DNA from: Alteromonas_F sp964429915
Lineage (GTDB): Bacteria; Pseudomonadota; Gammaproteobacteria; Enterobacterales; Alteromonadaceae
DNA length: 64,000 nt
Reading direction: 5' to 3'
Assembly: GCA_964429915.1 (NCBI GenBank)
Contig: CAYSDZ010000002.1
Coordinates: 1 to 64,000, forward strand
The number at the start of each line of letters is the position of its first letter. The stretch's first letter is position 1. The notes below the pieces were generated by a model. The model saw only the letters and a list, made by a program, of their open reading frames with translations. It did not search any database and was not told where the DNA came from. This document shows, in pieces, positions 8,466 to 17,929 of this stretch. The position numbers and the translations under genes were made by a program.

Positions 8466-10409
8466 TTGTCAACACAGCTATTTTCTGAAAACCAAATTGC
8501 TATTATTGAAACACTGGATATCTCAGTTTCAGCCAGTGAACTCACCGCGCTTTTTTCTAATGAAAGCTTAAGCAATGAACAGCTTGAGTTACTACTAAGT
8601 GTTGCCAATGCCTTGTATCGCGCAGGCTATCCCGTTTTAACTGACCCACAATATGATAGTCGTTGGGCCGAATTGAAACAGCGAGATCCCAACAACGCAT
8701 TTATTAATCATGTTGAACCAGAAATTGTGGTTGATAGTAAAACGGTAGTGTTACCTCAAAAAATGCTGTCTACTGATAAAGCCTATTCTTTTGAAGAAAT
8801 ACAAAAATGGACCGACAGAATAAAGAAAGCGGCTGGTGAAATCGGCATTGATGACACTCATATTGTTATAAAAATCACTCCGAAGTTAGACGGCTACGCA
8901 GCGTATGACGACGGTGAAAAATTGTACACTCGAGGCGATGGTACTCGTGGGCAAGATATAACCCGAGCATTCGAACGCGGGTTACAAATAGCAAATAAAG
9001 CTAGTCGCGGTCTAGGTGCTGGCGAAATTGTTATTGCTAAAAGCTATTTTGATGATGTGCTTAGCGATAAGTTTGAGAATTCTAGAAACATTCAAGCTGC
9101 GATTATTGCTGAAAAGAAAATCGACAAACATATCCAAAAAGCCATCGATGATGGGGCTTGTGTCTTTTACCCTTTTGTTGCTCTAGAGCATTGGGCAGGA
9201 AACATTGCATCTTTGCTCGACGACTTTGACGCTATTTCAGCAAAGATGTGGAACGCCGTTGATTATGACATCGACGGCTTAATTCTCGAGACGACCCATA
9301 CTGAAATTAAAGAACACATGGGAGCAACACGTAAATTTCATCGATGGCAAATTGCATTTAAAGTGAATCACGACTCTGCGGAAGTAGAAGTGCTTCGTGT
9401 GTTACCGCAAACATCGCGTACGGGACGAGTTTCCCCTGTTGCTGAATTAGTCCCGACCAAATTAAGCGGCGCGACTTTAAGTAGAGCCACGGTGCACCAT
9501 TACAATATGGTAAAAGCCAAAGGTGTGGGGCCGGGAGCCATAATACGGCTTGTTCGCAGTGGTTTAGTGATCCCCAAAATAGAGGAGGTGATCAAAGCCG
9601 CGACACCAGAGCTGCCAGAACACTGCCCTAGCTGTAATGCGCATTTGCTATGGGAAAGCGACCATCTCATTTGTCCCAATAAAACAGATTGCCCTGCACA
9701 AACGGAAAATACCCTTATTCATTTTTTTAAAACATTGGGCAATGTTGATGGCTTTGGTCCTAAGGTGATAGAGAAAATAAGTCAGTTTGGCGTAAGGCAT
9801 ATTCACGAAGTGTATGCGCTAGACAAACTGGACTTGGTTAGGTTTGGGTTCGGTGACAAAACATCGCAAAACTTGCTCGATCAACTACAAGCCAGTCGAG
9901 AAATTGAAATTGAAGATTGGAAGTTTCTCGCTGCTTTTGGTGTTAGTCGTCTAGCAGGAGGCAACTGCGAAAAACTATTGAAACATCACAGCTTAACCGA
10001 GCTATTTGAACTCAGTGTTGAACAAATGGTGCAAATAGAGGGCTTTGCTCAGTTAAGTGCCGAAGCGATTGCTGAAGGCTTAAGCAACGTAAAAGAAGAG
10101 TTTTTTAAGGTCTATCAGCTTGGTTTTAATTTATCTTCGACACCTAAATTAGCAGAACACTCACAATCTGAATCTCCTATTGCGGGTGAAGTCATTGTAT
10201 TTACTGGCACCATGCTCCAAGGTTCAAGAGCCGATATGGAGAAGCAAGCCAAATCGATGGGTGCTAAAGTAGCAAAATCAGTTACAGGAAAAACCACTTA
10301 CTTGGTCACAGGTGAAAAAGTGGGTGAGACAAAAATAAATGCAGCAAAAGAGAAAGGCGTTAAGGTGCTTACAGAGCAAGCATACTTAACGATGATAAGC
10401 AGCGAATAG
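8466..10409 (+). CDS. ligA: divergent NAD-type DNA ligase (LigA family)
   Basis: 647 residues with the full LigA order. An N-terminal Ia-like segment (DPQYD near 60) precedes the adenylation domain, with the nucleotidyl lysine in KLDG (140-143), RGDG (156-159) and a GE motif (E187). An OB fold has RTGRVSPVAEL and IAFK (K299). Next come a four-Cys zinc finger (C387, C390, C403, C409), helix-hairpin-helix repeats and a C-terminal BRCT domain from about 568. It is very divergent: motif IV, usually DGVVIK, reads DGLILE with Glu275 in place of Lys, and the LRQLDP region is missing. Start is TTG at 8466 after an AAAGGGACG ribosome site. It occupies the normal ligA position, so it may be the only ligase or a displaced xenologue. 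Confidence 0.78.
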   Translation: MSTQLFSENQIAIIETLDISVSASELTALFSNESLSNEQLELLLSVANALYRAGYPVLTDPQYDSRWAELKQRDPNNAFINHVEPEIVVDSKTVVLPQKMLSTDKAYSFEEIQKWTDRIKKAAGEIGIDDTHIVIKITPKLDGYAAYDDGEKLYTRGDGTRGQDITRAFERGLQIANKASRGLGAGEIVIAKSYFDDVLSDKFENSRNIQAAIIAEKKIDKHIQKAIDDGACVFYPFVALEHWAGNIASLLDDFDAISAKMWNAVDYDIDGLILETTHTEIKEHMGATRKFHRWQIAFKVNHDSAEVEVLRVLPQTSRTGRVSPVAELVPTKLSGATLSRATVHHYNMVKAKGVGPGAIIRLVRSGLVIPKIEEVIKAATPELPEHCPSCNAHLLWESDHLICPNKTDCPAQTENTLIHFFKTLGNVDGFGPKVIEKISQFGVRHIHEVYALDKLDLVRFGFGDKTSQNLLDQLQASREIEIEDWKFLAAFGVSRLAGGNCEKLLKHHSLTELFELSVEQMVQIEGFAQLSAEAIAEGLSNVKEEFFKVYQLGFNLSSTPKLAEHSQSESPIAGEVIVFTGTMLQGSRADMEKQAKSMGAKVAKSVTGKTTYLVTGEKVGETKINAAKEKGVKVLTEQAYLTMISSE

Positions 10410-10420
10410 CACTGATATAG

Positions 10421-10451
10421 CTAAACTCATATACCTAAACTCATAAACCTA
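10421..10451. repeat. short 14-bp tandem repeat
   Basis: Two near-identical 14-base units (CTAAACTCATATAC and CTAAACTCATAAAC) plus a trailing CTA lie between the convergent ligase and GH105 genes. No terminator hairpin with a T-run was seen in this 81-base gap. Confidence 0.5.
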
Positions 10452-10490
10452 GATAGGTATGCTATTGCTATCCGCGGCTCGTACAGCAAG

Positions 10491-11663
10491 TTAATCGGCG
10501 GACTTTGCTAAGTCATACATCTCTGAACCGGCTAGCAAAAAAGCGCCCACGCCGTAAAGCTGTGAATCTTCATAAGCGACGACATCGGGCTTGTCATTAA
10601 CCCCCTGCACCCAACCAAATTTTCCGTCTGGGTGGATTGCAGCGGTGAGTATTTTCCATGCTTTTGTTACAGAGGGTACATACGCGTCTTTTTCTAATAA
10701 GCCGTTATTTATGCCCCATGCAAGCCCATACGTATAAAAAGCGGTGCCGCTCGTTTCGGGGTAAGTATCTTTCTCGCCGGCCAACAAAGACATAGGCCAA
10801 GAACCATCTTGTTTTTGAAGTTTTATAATCGCTTGGGTAAGTTCTAGATATAGCGCTTCATAATAGGCACGATAGGGGTGACCTTCAGGGATCTGCTTAA
10901 TAGAATTAACTACGCCTGCATAAACCCAACCCACACCACGAGACCAAAACAAAGGTTCACCGTATTTTCCTTTGCGTTCAAAATAACGCGAATCACGGAA
11001 TAACAAACCTGTGTTGGGGTCACGCAAAAAATCAACGGTTGCTTGAAATTCTCTATGCGCATAATCCGCATATTTTTTATCGCCTGTTATTTGAGACAGG
11101 GCAAATAGCGTGGGGGGGGCCATAAACAAAGCATCGGCCCAACACCAGCGCCATTGGCAAGCATGTAAGTTATCTTCTTGCCGGCCTCCTACAAATTCAA
11201 GACTCATTGTCGGATTTTGTTCGATTAACCAATCAAAGGTCTCAACAACAGGTTTTAGCGCCGCCTCGTTGTTATGTTTACGGTAATACCATAAATTCAT
11301 CTGGCCGATTACGTGATCGTCAGCAAAATATTTCCGTTTACCCAACTTCCAATCATGGGCATTGCCAACGTAGCCCATCCACGTATCATAAAAAGGGTTT
11401 TCAGAACGTTCGGCTAACTCAGTGAGTCCGACATAAAATGCGCCCTGTATCCATCGACCATAGGTTTCTGAGCCTTTTTGTGCTCTTCCGACATGAGGCA
11501 TATAAGTAGTGCGCGCAATTTGCCAGTTCGCTACTTTCTCCATGGCTTCCAATACGTTTTGTGCGTGAGGGAGTTCATTGGCATCTGCATCTTTGGCGAC
11601 GGCAGCAAAACTGAATATCAAACTGCAAACTGCAAATAAACAATGTCGCTTAATGTTCTTCAT
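10491..11663 (-). CDS. GH105 unsaturated glucuronyl/galacturonyl hydrolase
   Basis: 390-residue (alpha/alpha)6-barrel hydrolase of the YteR/GH105 family. It removes the unsaturated uronic acid left at the non-reducing end by polysaccharide lyases. A signal peptide with likely cleavage after AVA (residue 23) places it in the periplasm. Family signatures include CQWRWCWADALFMAPP with the catalytic Asp177, WSRGVGWVYAG, and ETSGTAFYTYGLAWGINNGLL. The start overlaps the end of the upstream lyase gene by 14 bases, so the two form an operon. With a PL24/PL25-like lyase as partner, ulvan is the likely substrate, although rhamnogalacturonan cannot be excluded from sequence alone. Confidence 0.88.
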   Translation of the reverse strand: MKNIKRHCLFAVCSLIFSFAAVAKDADANELPHAQNVLEAMEKVANWQIARTTYMPHVGRAQKGSETYGRWIQGAFYVGLTELAERSENPFYDTWMGYVGNAHDWKLGKRKYFADDHVIGQMNLWYYRKHNNEAALKPVVETFDWLIEQNPTMSLEFVGGRQEDNLHACQWRWCWADALFMAPPTLFALSQITGDKKYADYAHREFQATVDFLRDPNTGLLFRDSRYFERKGKYGEPLFWSRGVGWVYAGVVNSIKQIPEGHPYRAYYEALYLELTQAIIKLQKQDGSWPMSLLAGEKDTYPETSGTAFYTYGLAWGINNGLLEKDAYVPSVTKAWKILTAAIHPDGKFGWVQGVNDKPDVVAYEDSQLYGVGAFLLAGSEMYDLAKSAD

Positions 11664-13137
11664 GGTTTTCCTTTTGTAAGTTAAATATTTGAAGGTACAG
11701 CGAGCGCGTATCTCCTTTTCCAGACGCTTGTTTTAAGAAGTAATACACCTTGTCATTTTCAACACTGAGCACGCCTTTGTCGAATAATGGACCACGATCG
11801 TGTTGATAAACGTGTTCAAACCTATTTTCACCGCCCGGTGTTTTGGCAATGTTCACTCGGCCGTTTTCAAGCCCAATCAAATACACGTCATTATTGGCGG
11901 TATAAAGTTGATCCCCCGTTTTATACTGCTGAGTGACAAACTGGCTTTCGCCGGCCCTTCGGTAAGTATGTAAATTTTTGATCTCGTCAAATTCTAGGTC
12001 AACGACTTGGCTTACAAAATGTTCGTCGCCATTATCAGTCACCGTAAAATCAAAGCCATGGACGATCGATACCTGATCTTTTTTCTTGGTTTTAACCCAA
12101 TCTCCCGGCTCAGCAATTTTAATTAAATCAGCGTTAGCTAAGGGGATCTCAATATGATTGCCCTTTGCGTCTTTCCAGTTAGACACGCCAGTAGGGTCAT
12201 TAGAGTAGGCGTAATAGATGCCGTTTTGATATAGGTATTTATCCGTCTTATTTTTAGAACGACGTTGAAACGCTACGCGAAACTTTTCATCGACATACTT
12301 AAAGTTTCCATATAATCCCCAGTTAAATTCGCTGCCATATTCAGCGGCGAGAACACGATTAAAGTCATAGTAACCATGCCATTTATCGCCGTCGTATCGC
12401 GCAAACAGCAATTTGCCATTGGCAGAATAGCCAAAGCGCATTTTCATGAACAAATCGCCATTATCGCTAGTAAAAAAAGCAGGGTAGGTGAGAAGACGCG
12501 TTGTTTCTATATCATCTATGCCATCAAAAGATAAATGCTTGAAATTACCGGCCGGTGAGTTCACAAACAGGTTGAGGGAAAATTCATCATCGCTGACCGA
12601 TGCTGCGTTGTTTACCGAATAAGAATAACGAAGATAGTCCTTCTCAAACACGGCTTCGTTACCATTGCGGTGCATATCATACAATAAGTGAATGCTTTCG
12701 TTCTTAGGGCTAATGCCCACGGCTATCGTATTATGTGTTTCGCCTAACCACCATTTTCCTTTGAAGCCAGTGTGTTGATGGGGAAATTCAATTGTTTTCA
12801 ATACACCTGTTTTGGTGTTGTAGCGCGATAACATAACATGCCTGTCTTGTTTTCCGCCTCGATACCATGTCATAAACACAAAATGTTTGTACACTTTAAT
12901 GCAATCACCATGAGGCGATAAAGCATTGCCAAATACATAATCGTAACCCGATGGGTTGTTTTTAGTGTACTTGCTGCTGACTTTGTTGCCATTAAAAAAC
13001 ATAGCTTTGTCAGTTATGATAACTTGCTCTACAAATTTCACCTTGGCCTGGGCTTTTGAGAGGCCAACGTTGAGAGTTAACAGTAATAAACTATAGAAGA
13101 TAAGCGCTGATGTGTTTGTCCATTTGAAAAGAAACAT
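11650..13137 (-). CDS. beta-propeller polysaccharide lyase, PL24/PL25 ulvan lyase-like
   Basis: 495 residues with a signal peptide (hydrophobic 10-25, cleavage near AQA at 31), so secreted or periplasmic. The body matches the BNR-repeat family that includes the seven-bladed PL24/PL25 ulvan lyases. The pattern MTWYRGGKQDRHVMLSRYN, then GETHNTIAVGISP and HLLYDMH, supplies conserved His/Arg/Tyr residues of the type used in catalysis. Its downstream operon partner is a GH105 hydrolase, the standard second step in ulvan breakdown, which supports the assignment. No SusCD or TonB genes are next to it, so this is a minimal locus. A palindrome lies just upstream. A rhamnogalacturonan lyase of the same fold is the main alternative. 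Confidence 0.65.
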   Translation of the reverse strand: MFLFKWTNTSALIFYSLLLLTLNVGLSKAQAKVKFVEQVIITDKAMFFNGNKVSSKYTKNNPSGYDYVFGNALSPHGDCIKVYKHFVFMTWYRGGKQDRHVMLSRYNTKTGVLKTIEFPHQHTGFKGKWWLGETHNTIAVGISPKNESIHLLYDMHRNGNEAVFEKDYLRYSYSVNNAASVSDDEFSLNLFVNSPAGNFKHLSFDGIDDIETTRLLTYPAFFTSDNGDLFMKMRFGYSANGKLLFARYDGDKWHGYYDFNRVLAAEYGSEFNWGLYGNFKYVDEKFRVAFQRRSKNKTDKYLYQNGIYYAYSNDPTGVSNWKDAKGNHIEIPLANADLIKIAEPGDWVKTKKKDQVSIVHGFDFTVTDNGDEHFVSQVVDLEFDEIKNLHTYRRAGESQFVTQQYKTGDQLYTANNDVYLIGLENGRVNIAKTPGGENRFEHVYQHDRGPLFDKGVLSVENDKVYYFLKQASGKGDTRSLYLQIFNLQKENHEEH

Positions 13138-13155
13138 TGAAGTGTTGAGTATTGG

Positions 13156-13178
13156 TTACAATTATTGGTGAATTGTAA
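13156..13178. promoter_or_regulatory. inverted repeat upstream of the lyase operon, possible operator
   Basis: TTACAATT and AATTGTAA form perfect eight-base arms around a seven-base spacer, 19 bases before the lyase start codon. Position and symmetry suit a repressor site controlling the lyase-GH105 operon. No regulator gene is adjacent, so this is inference. Confidence 0.35.
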
Positions 13179-13284
13179 ATGAGACGCACGCTTTTTTACA
13201 CCCTTAAATGAGTATTTACAAACGATAACAGCAACGGGAGTAACCGAATCTACTTAAGAATAAGCACATATAAATTTGCTTGTG

Positions 13285-13764
13285 TTATTCCTTAGTAGGC
13301 TGTCTTAATTCATAACGTCGGTATTGAGATAAGCGATCGGGCTTCACGTTAAATTTTGGCTGTAAAAAGGTAACTAAATTAACCAAGTCAGTAACAACCA
13401 GTTCGTCATTCAAATTAGCCATTTTTGACTGTTGCCCAATAGACGATTGACTGACGGGAACGCGGGGCGAAAGCTTGTGTGAAGGGTTTATGATACTGGT
13501 AACTAATTCGCCATAGCTGCGAACTAAAGAGCTAGGCCCCCCTAACTGCACAGGTTTGGCGAGTAGGTACTTGTGATTTGCAGGAGCAGTAACGCCCTCT
13601 ACTTTGTGACAGTTTATACATCCGTAACTTACAAAAGCTTGTTCTCCTGCTTCCGCATTCCCCTCGGGTAAACTGAAACCACGGGCTGATTCTTTGCTTA
13701 AATCACAAGCGCTAAGCCCAACACTCATCGCAACAATACTACTTAAAACAATACTTTTCTTCAT
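13285..13764 (-). CDS. c-type cytochrome lipoprotein
   Basis: 159-residue exported monohaem cytochrome. The signal sequence ends in the lipobox LSAC (Cys20). The haem-binding motif CINCH is at 49-53. A likely axial Met is in SKMANLNDELVV, followed by the usual C-terminal helix LVNLVTFLQP. It is therefore a class I cytochrome c anchored to a membrane, acting as a periplasmic electron carrier. The redox partner is unknown, since no oxidase or dehydrogenase gene is nearby. It is flanked by the polysaccharide operon and the tricorn-like gene and appears to be a single transcription unit. Confidence 0.85.
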   Translation of the reverse strand: MKKSIVLSSIVAMSVGLSACDLSKESARGFSLPEGNAEAGEQAFVSYGCINCHKVEGVTAPANHKYLLAKPVQLGGPSSLVRSYGELVTSIINPSHKLSPRVPVSQSSIGQQSKMANLNDELVVTDLVNLVTFLQPKFNVKPDRLSQYRRYELRQPTKE

Positions 13765-13832
13765 AACGTTACAAAATTGTGGTTCTCCTTACCGTAAACT
13801 ATAGCTTAAAGAAAGCGGCTAGAACATAACAA

Positions 13833-13855
13833 TGCCCAGCTTTTTTCACTGGGCA
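13833..13855 (-). terminator. weak hairpin terminator after the tricorn-like gene
   Basis: TGCCCAG (13833-13839) pairs with CTGGGCA (13849-13855) around a nine-base loop, just beyond the stop of the minus-strand peptidase gene. The T tract after it (TTGTT) is short, so termination strength is uncertain. Confidence 0.4.
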
Positions 13856-13864
13856 ATACTATTT

Positions 13865-16800
13865 CTATAGTGTTTTAAGCAGTTCATCTACCGCTGTTTT
13901 CAACTGAGGATCGACGCCTTTCGCTTTATAAGCAGGGGGGTTGAACACTTCAATATCTGGAACTGCGGGTGTTTTTTCCATGTTGGCACCGCTTTCTTTT
14001 ACCCACCACCCCCTAAATGGCATGCGTACTAATGTTCCGTCTACCATGGTATAGCCACCGGTGCTTATAACGGCTCCAAAAGTGGGGCGGCCAACTAGCT
14101 TTCCAATACCCAAGGCTTTGTAAGCATGAGAAAATATTTCAGCATTGGAGTAGCTATTTTCATTACTCATTGCAATGGAAGGTTTAGTCCATGCTGACAG
14201 GGGTAAACGCTCAGAGTAAGGGTAGGTATCTTTAAACTCACGATGATGTTTTTCAATGTCATCTGTCGCTCCTCTGGGTACGGTATAGGAGTGTTGCTTC
14301 ACATTGAGTACAGCCATTAAATAATCGGTTGTCCAGCCGCCTCCGTTGTAACGAACATCAATGACAATGCCTTCTTTACCATAACCCGCCGCCGTAAGTT
14401 CTCGTTCAAAACGTTCAAAACTGCTCCAATTCATACCGCGAATATGCAGATAGCCTAATTTACCATTTGAATATTCGTCGGTGAGCTTACGTCGCTCTGC
14501 CACCCAGTCGTCATAAAGCGCATTGCTTAGCGAGCGAGTTGGCCATATTACCACGTCGCGTTCGTTATCCTTATTTTGAACACGCAATAAAACGGGGGTC
14601 TCGGCCGTATCGGTTAGTAGGCTAAAAAGATTGAGCTGTGAAACAGGCTGTTGGTCTACCGCGGTGATAATATCACCCACTCTTAGTTGACTTTCTTTTC
14701 GACTAGCAGGGCTTTTAGGGAGAACAGAGGTAATCTCATAGCCTATTTGAGTCTGTTTTCCTTCAATTCCCAGTAAACCGGTGCGTTGTCGCTGCGTTTG
14801 CTTTTGGTTGTCGCCGCGGTACATACCCATGTGACTGGCGTTTAACTGGCCTAGCATCAGGTTAAATACCTGCTGAAAATCTTCTCTGGTTGACGCTTTT
14901 AAAGCCAGCGGTCGATATTTTTCTTTTAACGCTTGCCAATCTTGACCGTGAAACTGGGGGTCATAAAAACCGGCATTTAAGGCTCGCCACCCTTCATCAA
15001 AAATTTGTTTACGCTCTTCTTGGTAGTCTATTTTTACTTTCGAACTCACTGACAGGGTGGTCGATTTGTCATTTTTTGTTGAAATTTGCTGTAGTATTCC
15101 GCCTTTAGTCAGCGCGTAAACATTGTCTCCTTTTTCATCTAAAACAAGCTGTTCTGGGGATTTGTTTCCAGAGATCACGGTTTTTTTATCATCACCGTTC
15201 CATTTAATTTTGAACAGATTTTGCTCTGAATCAAAATCTTGTCGAAACGAGCCACCTGTAGTGAAATAAATATGTTCGCCTTTTTTGTCGAACAACATGT
15301 CTGTTTCATTACCTGCAAAAGATGTGACTTGCTGCAAACGCTGATAAATCCCATCAAAGTCTATCTGAATGGGCGCAGTGTTAGTTTCAGTTTCTTCTGT
15401 TTTGTCCTCTTCTTTTTTCTTTTTGTTTTCGGGTTTTTGGTCCTCAACAAATTCCAGTCTGCGCCATTCCTCTTTTGAACGTTGCCAGTCATCTTCTGAA
15501 AGCCATGCAAACCAAATATCAAAATCGCCATTATTTCGCATGGAAATAAAACCCAGTTTGGAACCATCAGGACTCCAAATAGGATTGCTGTCGTATTTAG
15601 GATGCATACTGACGTTTACGGGTTTAGAGGCGTTGTCTGCCGCGTGGATAAACACTTCTTCATTGAAGTTTAAGTCTGATAAGGAGTAGGCTAGCCAAAG
15701 ACTATCGGGTGACCATGAGGGAACAGATGGTGTATCCCAACCATCTAAAAGTAGCTGTTCTTCACTAAGCTCACCCGTTTCAGAAATCGAGGCGGTTAAT
15801 AATTTACCGCGACCTTGTCTATATGCAATTTTTTTACCGTCAGGCGAGACAACCGGCGCAAATTCTTCTTCTGGCGTGTCAGTTAAACGGGTCACTTTGT
15901 GCTTAAGACTTTCAAATACATTAGGCTGATTGTTATCGGCTGAAGTTAACGAATACAGTTCATTTTGCCCCGATCTATCTGAAACAAAAATTAATGTGGT
16001 GTCATTTAACCATGTGACATCTCTATCGCGTGCTGCGCCATGCGATAAACGAACACTGCGTTTGTCTTTTTTATCGTTTCGGGTGACATATATGTCGCCT
16101 CGAAGTATATAAGCACTCAGTTTACCGTTGGGTGAAATGGCATATTGATCGATGTCATTGGTAGTTGTTTTGCTGACACTGGGGTCAAAGCGAAAATCGC
16201 TTTGTACGTCAATCTCTAATGCTTTTTTCGAACGTCCGTTGTTTTTTATTGCATAGATTTTATCACCGGTTTGGTAAACAAGCTGTTTTCCGTCGTCAGT
16301 AGCACTGTAATGATTAACCCCAAAATCAGTTTCGTCGGTAATTTGTTTGATGTCACCTTTTAAAGTGGCTTTGTGAACATTGTATTTCCCCGATCGCGAA
16401 GAAATGAAATACAAACTATCATTGTTGATCCATTGAGGCATGAAGTCGTTGCCATCAAAGGTTGTTAGCTGCTCGTATTGGTCTGTTTTTAGGTCGTAAA
16501 TCCAAACGTTGCGATTAGCGGGCCCACGATAAGCCTCACGCTCAGTACGACAAGTGCCGCGAACAAACGCAATTTTTGATCCATCAGGAGAAGGGATTGC
16601 ATCAAAACCCAATGCATCCATAAATCGAGATTCTGTACCTTGGCCATTTGCGCTGACACTGAGTACTTCCCATTCTCTTTCTACCTGTGCATAGGTTCGT
16701 CGGCTGTTAAATAAAATAGTATCGTCAGACGTAAAGCTAGTTACTAAGTCATTACTAGAATGATACGTTAATCGCTCAGGGCTCCCTCCTGTAGCAGGCA

Positions 16801-17068
16801 TAACAAACACATCGTTATTACCAAAGCGGTCACTACTAAAGGCAATCGACTGATTGTTTTTAGACCAAACAGGGCGGCTATCGTACCCTTCATGTAATGT
16901 GAGCCTATGGGCACGCCCTCCTTGCCTTGCCACAGTCCAGATATCACCTTGGTAAGTGAACGCTACGTGTTCACCATCAGGGCTAATTTCAGGCTGTAAA
17001 ATAAGTGGATTCGCGTCTACCGAAAAGGTAAGCGACAGCATGCAACTCATAAAAATGCGCTTCATCAT
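13865..17068 (-). CDS. tricorn-like protease, S41 family
   Basis: 1067-residue exported relative of archaeal tricorn protease. A short signal peptide (residues 1-19) is followed by beta-propeller repeats of the PD40/WD40 type (ISPDGEHVAFTY, VWSKNNQSIAFSSD and others) up to about 530. A Lys/Glu-rich linker follows near 545-570. The C-terminal half has the C1 core domain with Ser745-His746 (LNASHMG), a PDZ domain (RVGDIITAVDQQPVS), RYNGGG, and the probable nucleophile Ser974 in NSYSNAEIF. The SH pair and the MEKTPAVPDIEV segment match the tricorn Ser-His/Glu arrangement rather than the Ser-Lys dyad of CtpA. A periplasmic oligopeptidase is the likely role. It is monocistronic. Confidence 0.88.
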   Translation of the reverse strand: MMKRIFMSCMLSLTFSVDANPLILQPEISPDGEHVAFTYQGDIWTVARQGGRAHRLTLHEGYDSRPVWSKNNQSIAFSSDRFGNNDVFVMPATGGSPERLTYHSSNDLVTSFTSDDTILFNSRRTYAQVEREWEVLSVSANGQGTESRFMDALGFDAIPSPDGSKIAFVRGTCRTEREAYRGPANRNVWIYDLKTDQYEQLTTFDGNDFMPQWINNDSLYFISSRSGKYNVHKATLKGDIKQITDETDFGVNHYSATDDGKQLVYQTGDKIYAIKNNGRSKKALEIDVQSDFRFDPSVSKTTTNDIDQYAISPNGKLSAYILRGDIYVTRNDKKDKRSVRLSHGAARDRDVTWLNDTTLIFVSDRSGQNELYSLTSADNNQPNVFESLKHKVTRLTDTPEEEFAPVVSPDGKKIAYRQGRGKLLTASISETGELSEEQLLLDGWDTPSVPSWSPDSLWLAYSLSDLNFNEEVFIHAADNASKPVNVSMHPKYDSNPIWSPDGSKLGFISMRNNGDFDIWFAWLSEDDWQRSKEEWRRLEFVEDQKPENKKKKEEDKTEETETNTAPIQIDFDGIYQRLQQVTSFAGNETDMLFDKKGEHIYFTTGGSFRQDFDSEQNLFKIKWNGDDKKTVISGNKSPEQLVLDEKGDNVYALTKGGILQQISTKNDKSTTLSVSSKVKIDYQEERKQIFDEGWRALNAGFYDPQFHGQDWQALKEKYRPLALKASTREDFQQVFNLMLGQLNASHMGMYRGDNQKQTQRQRTGLLGIEGKQTQIGYEITSVLPKSPASRKESQLRVGDIITAVDQQPVSQLNLFSLLTDTAETPVLLRVQNKDNERDVVIWPTRSLSNALYDDWVAERRKLTDEYSNGKLGYLHIRGMNWSSFERFERELTAAGYGKEGIVIDVRYNGGGWTTDYLMAVLNVKQHSYTVPRGATDDIEKHHREFKDTYPYSERLPLSAWTKPSIAMSNENSYSNAEIFSHAYKALGIGKLVGRPTFGAVISTGGYTMVDGTLVRMPFRGWWVKESGANMEKTPAVPDIEVFNPPAYKAKGVDPQLKTAVDELLKTL

Positions 17069-17259
17069 AAATATCGTCTTTTTCGCTGATTGTGTAATAG
17101 ATAGTTTTGCTTGTTTCTAATTAAAAGCATAGCCCGTTTCAACGTGTGTTACGTACACTCTATCTTTAATGCGTTGGTTGAGTGCAGGCCAACAGGCGTC
17201 ATTCTACTTTACCTATCGTGGTAATCGATATTTTGAGTAGAAAAGAATACAAGGGCATT

Positions 17260-17826
17260 ATGAACTTCAAACAGTTTGCAACACGTTTCGTTAATTCCAA
17301 GCATACCTTGTGGGGAATAGGTTTTATTTCATTTTTAGAATCCACTATTTTGCCGATTCCTTTGGAAGCCATCTTAATTCCCCTTATGCAATCTCGCCGA
17401 GATAAACTTTGGCTAATAGCGGCAATGGCAACGTTGGGGTGTTTAATCGGAGCTTTACTTTTTTATGGCGTAGGATTTTTCTTATTTGAGCAATTCAATG
17501 GTTTCATAATGGAAAATTTGAGCGACCCGAAACAGTTTGAAACTATCCGAAACCGCATGTCTGAAAATGGTTTTTGGTTTATTTTCAGTACTGGCATCAC
17601 GCCTGTTCCACTACAAGTTGCGACATTGGCAGCCGGTGTTGCGGCTTACAACGTACTGTTTTTTTTGGTGGCGACTGCGCTAGGAAGGATTATTCGTTAT
17701 TTTGGTCTTGCCGTGTTGGTGTACTTCTTTGGTAATGACGCACAAAGCATCATTAAAAAATACAAATGGCAAGTTGGTATTGGGGCAGTAGTGGTAGTGG
17801 CTGGAATATGGTGGATAATACGCTGA
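17260..17826 (+). CDS. DedA/VTT-family membrane protein (YqaA-like)
   Basis: 188 residues from the ATG at 17260, which follows AAGGG closely. Several membrane helices are visible, and the conserved SFLESTILPIPLEAILIPL and STGITPVPLQVATLAAGVA segments are typical of DedA/SNARE-associated (VTT) proteins. These transport or scramble lipids and support membrane integrity. A GTG at 17182 would add 26 polar residues not expected in this family. Transcribed divergently from the tricorn-like gene and convergently with the thioredoxin/ABC operon. Confidence 0.8.
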   Translation: MNFKQFATRFVNSKHTLWGIGFISFLESTILPIPLEAILIPLMQSRRDKLWLIAAMATLGCLIGALLFYGVGFFLFEQFNGFIMENLSDPKQFETIRNRMSENGFWFIFSTGITPVPLQVATLAAGVAAYNVLFFLVATALGRIIRYFGLAVLVYFFGNDAQSIIKKYKWQVGIGAVVVVAGIWWIIR

Positions 17827-17929
17827 ATTATGCTTGAAGGAATTTGTTGTCGTTTTGCTTAGATATTTATATTTTCTAAACTTAAGGTTACCTTCACCTG
17901 TTATTTCAAATTTGATACGGTTTATTTTG

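Noticed and set aside
15239..15689. Plus-strand hydrophobic open frames opposite the tricorn-like gene
   Set aside because: Shadow frames produced by the Lys/Glu-rich linker of the peptidase read in antisense; no ribosome sites.
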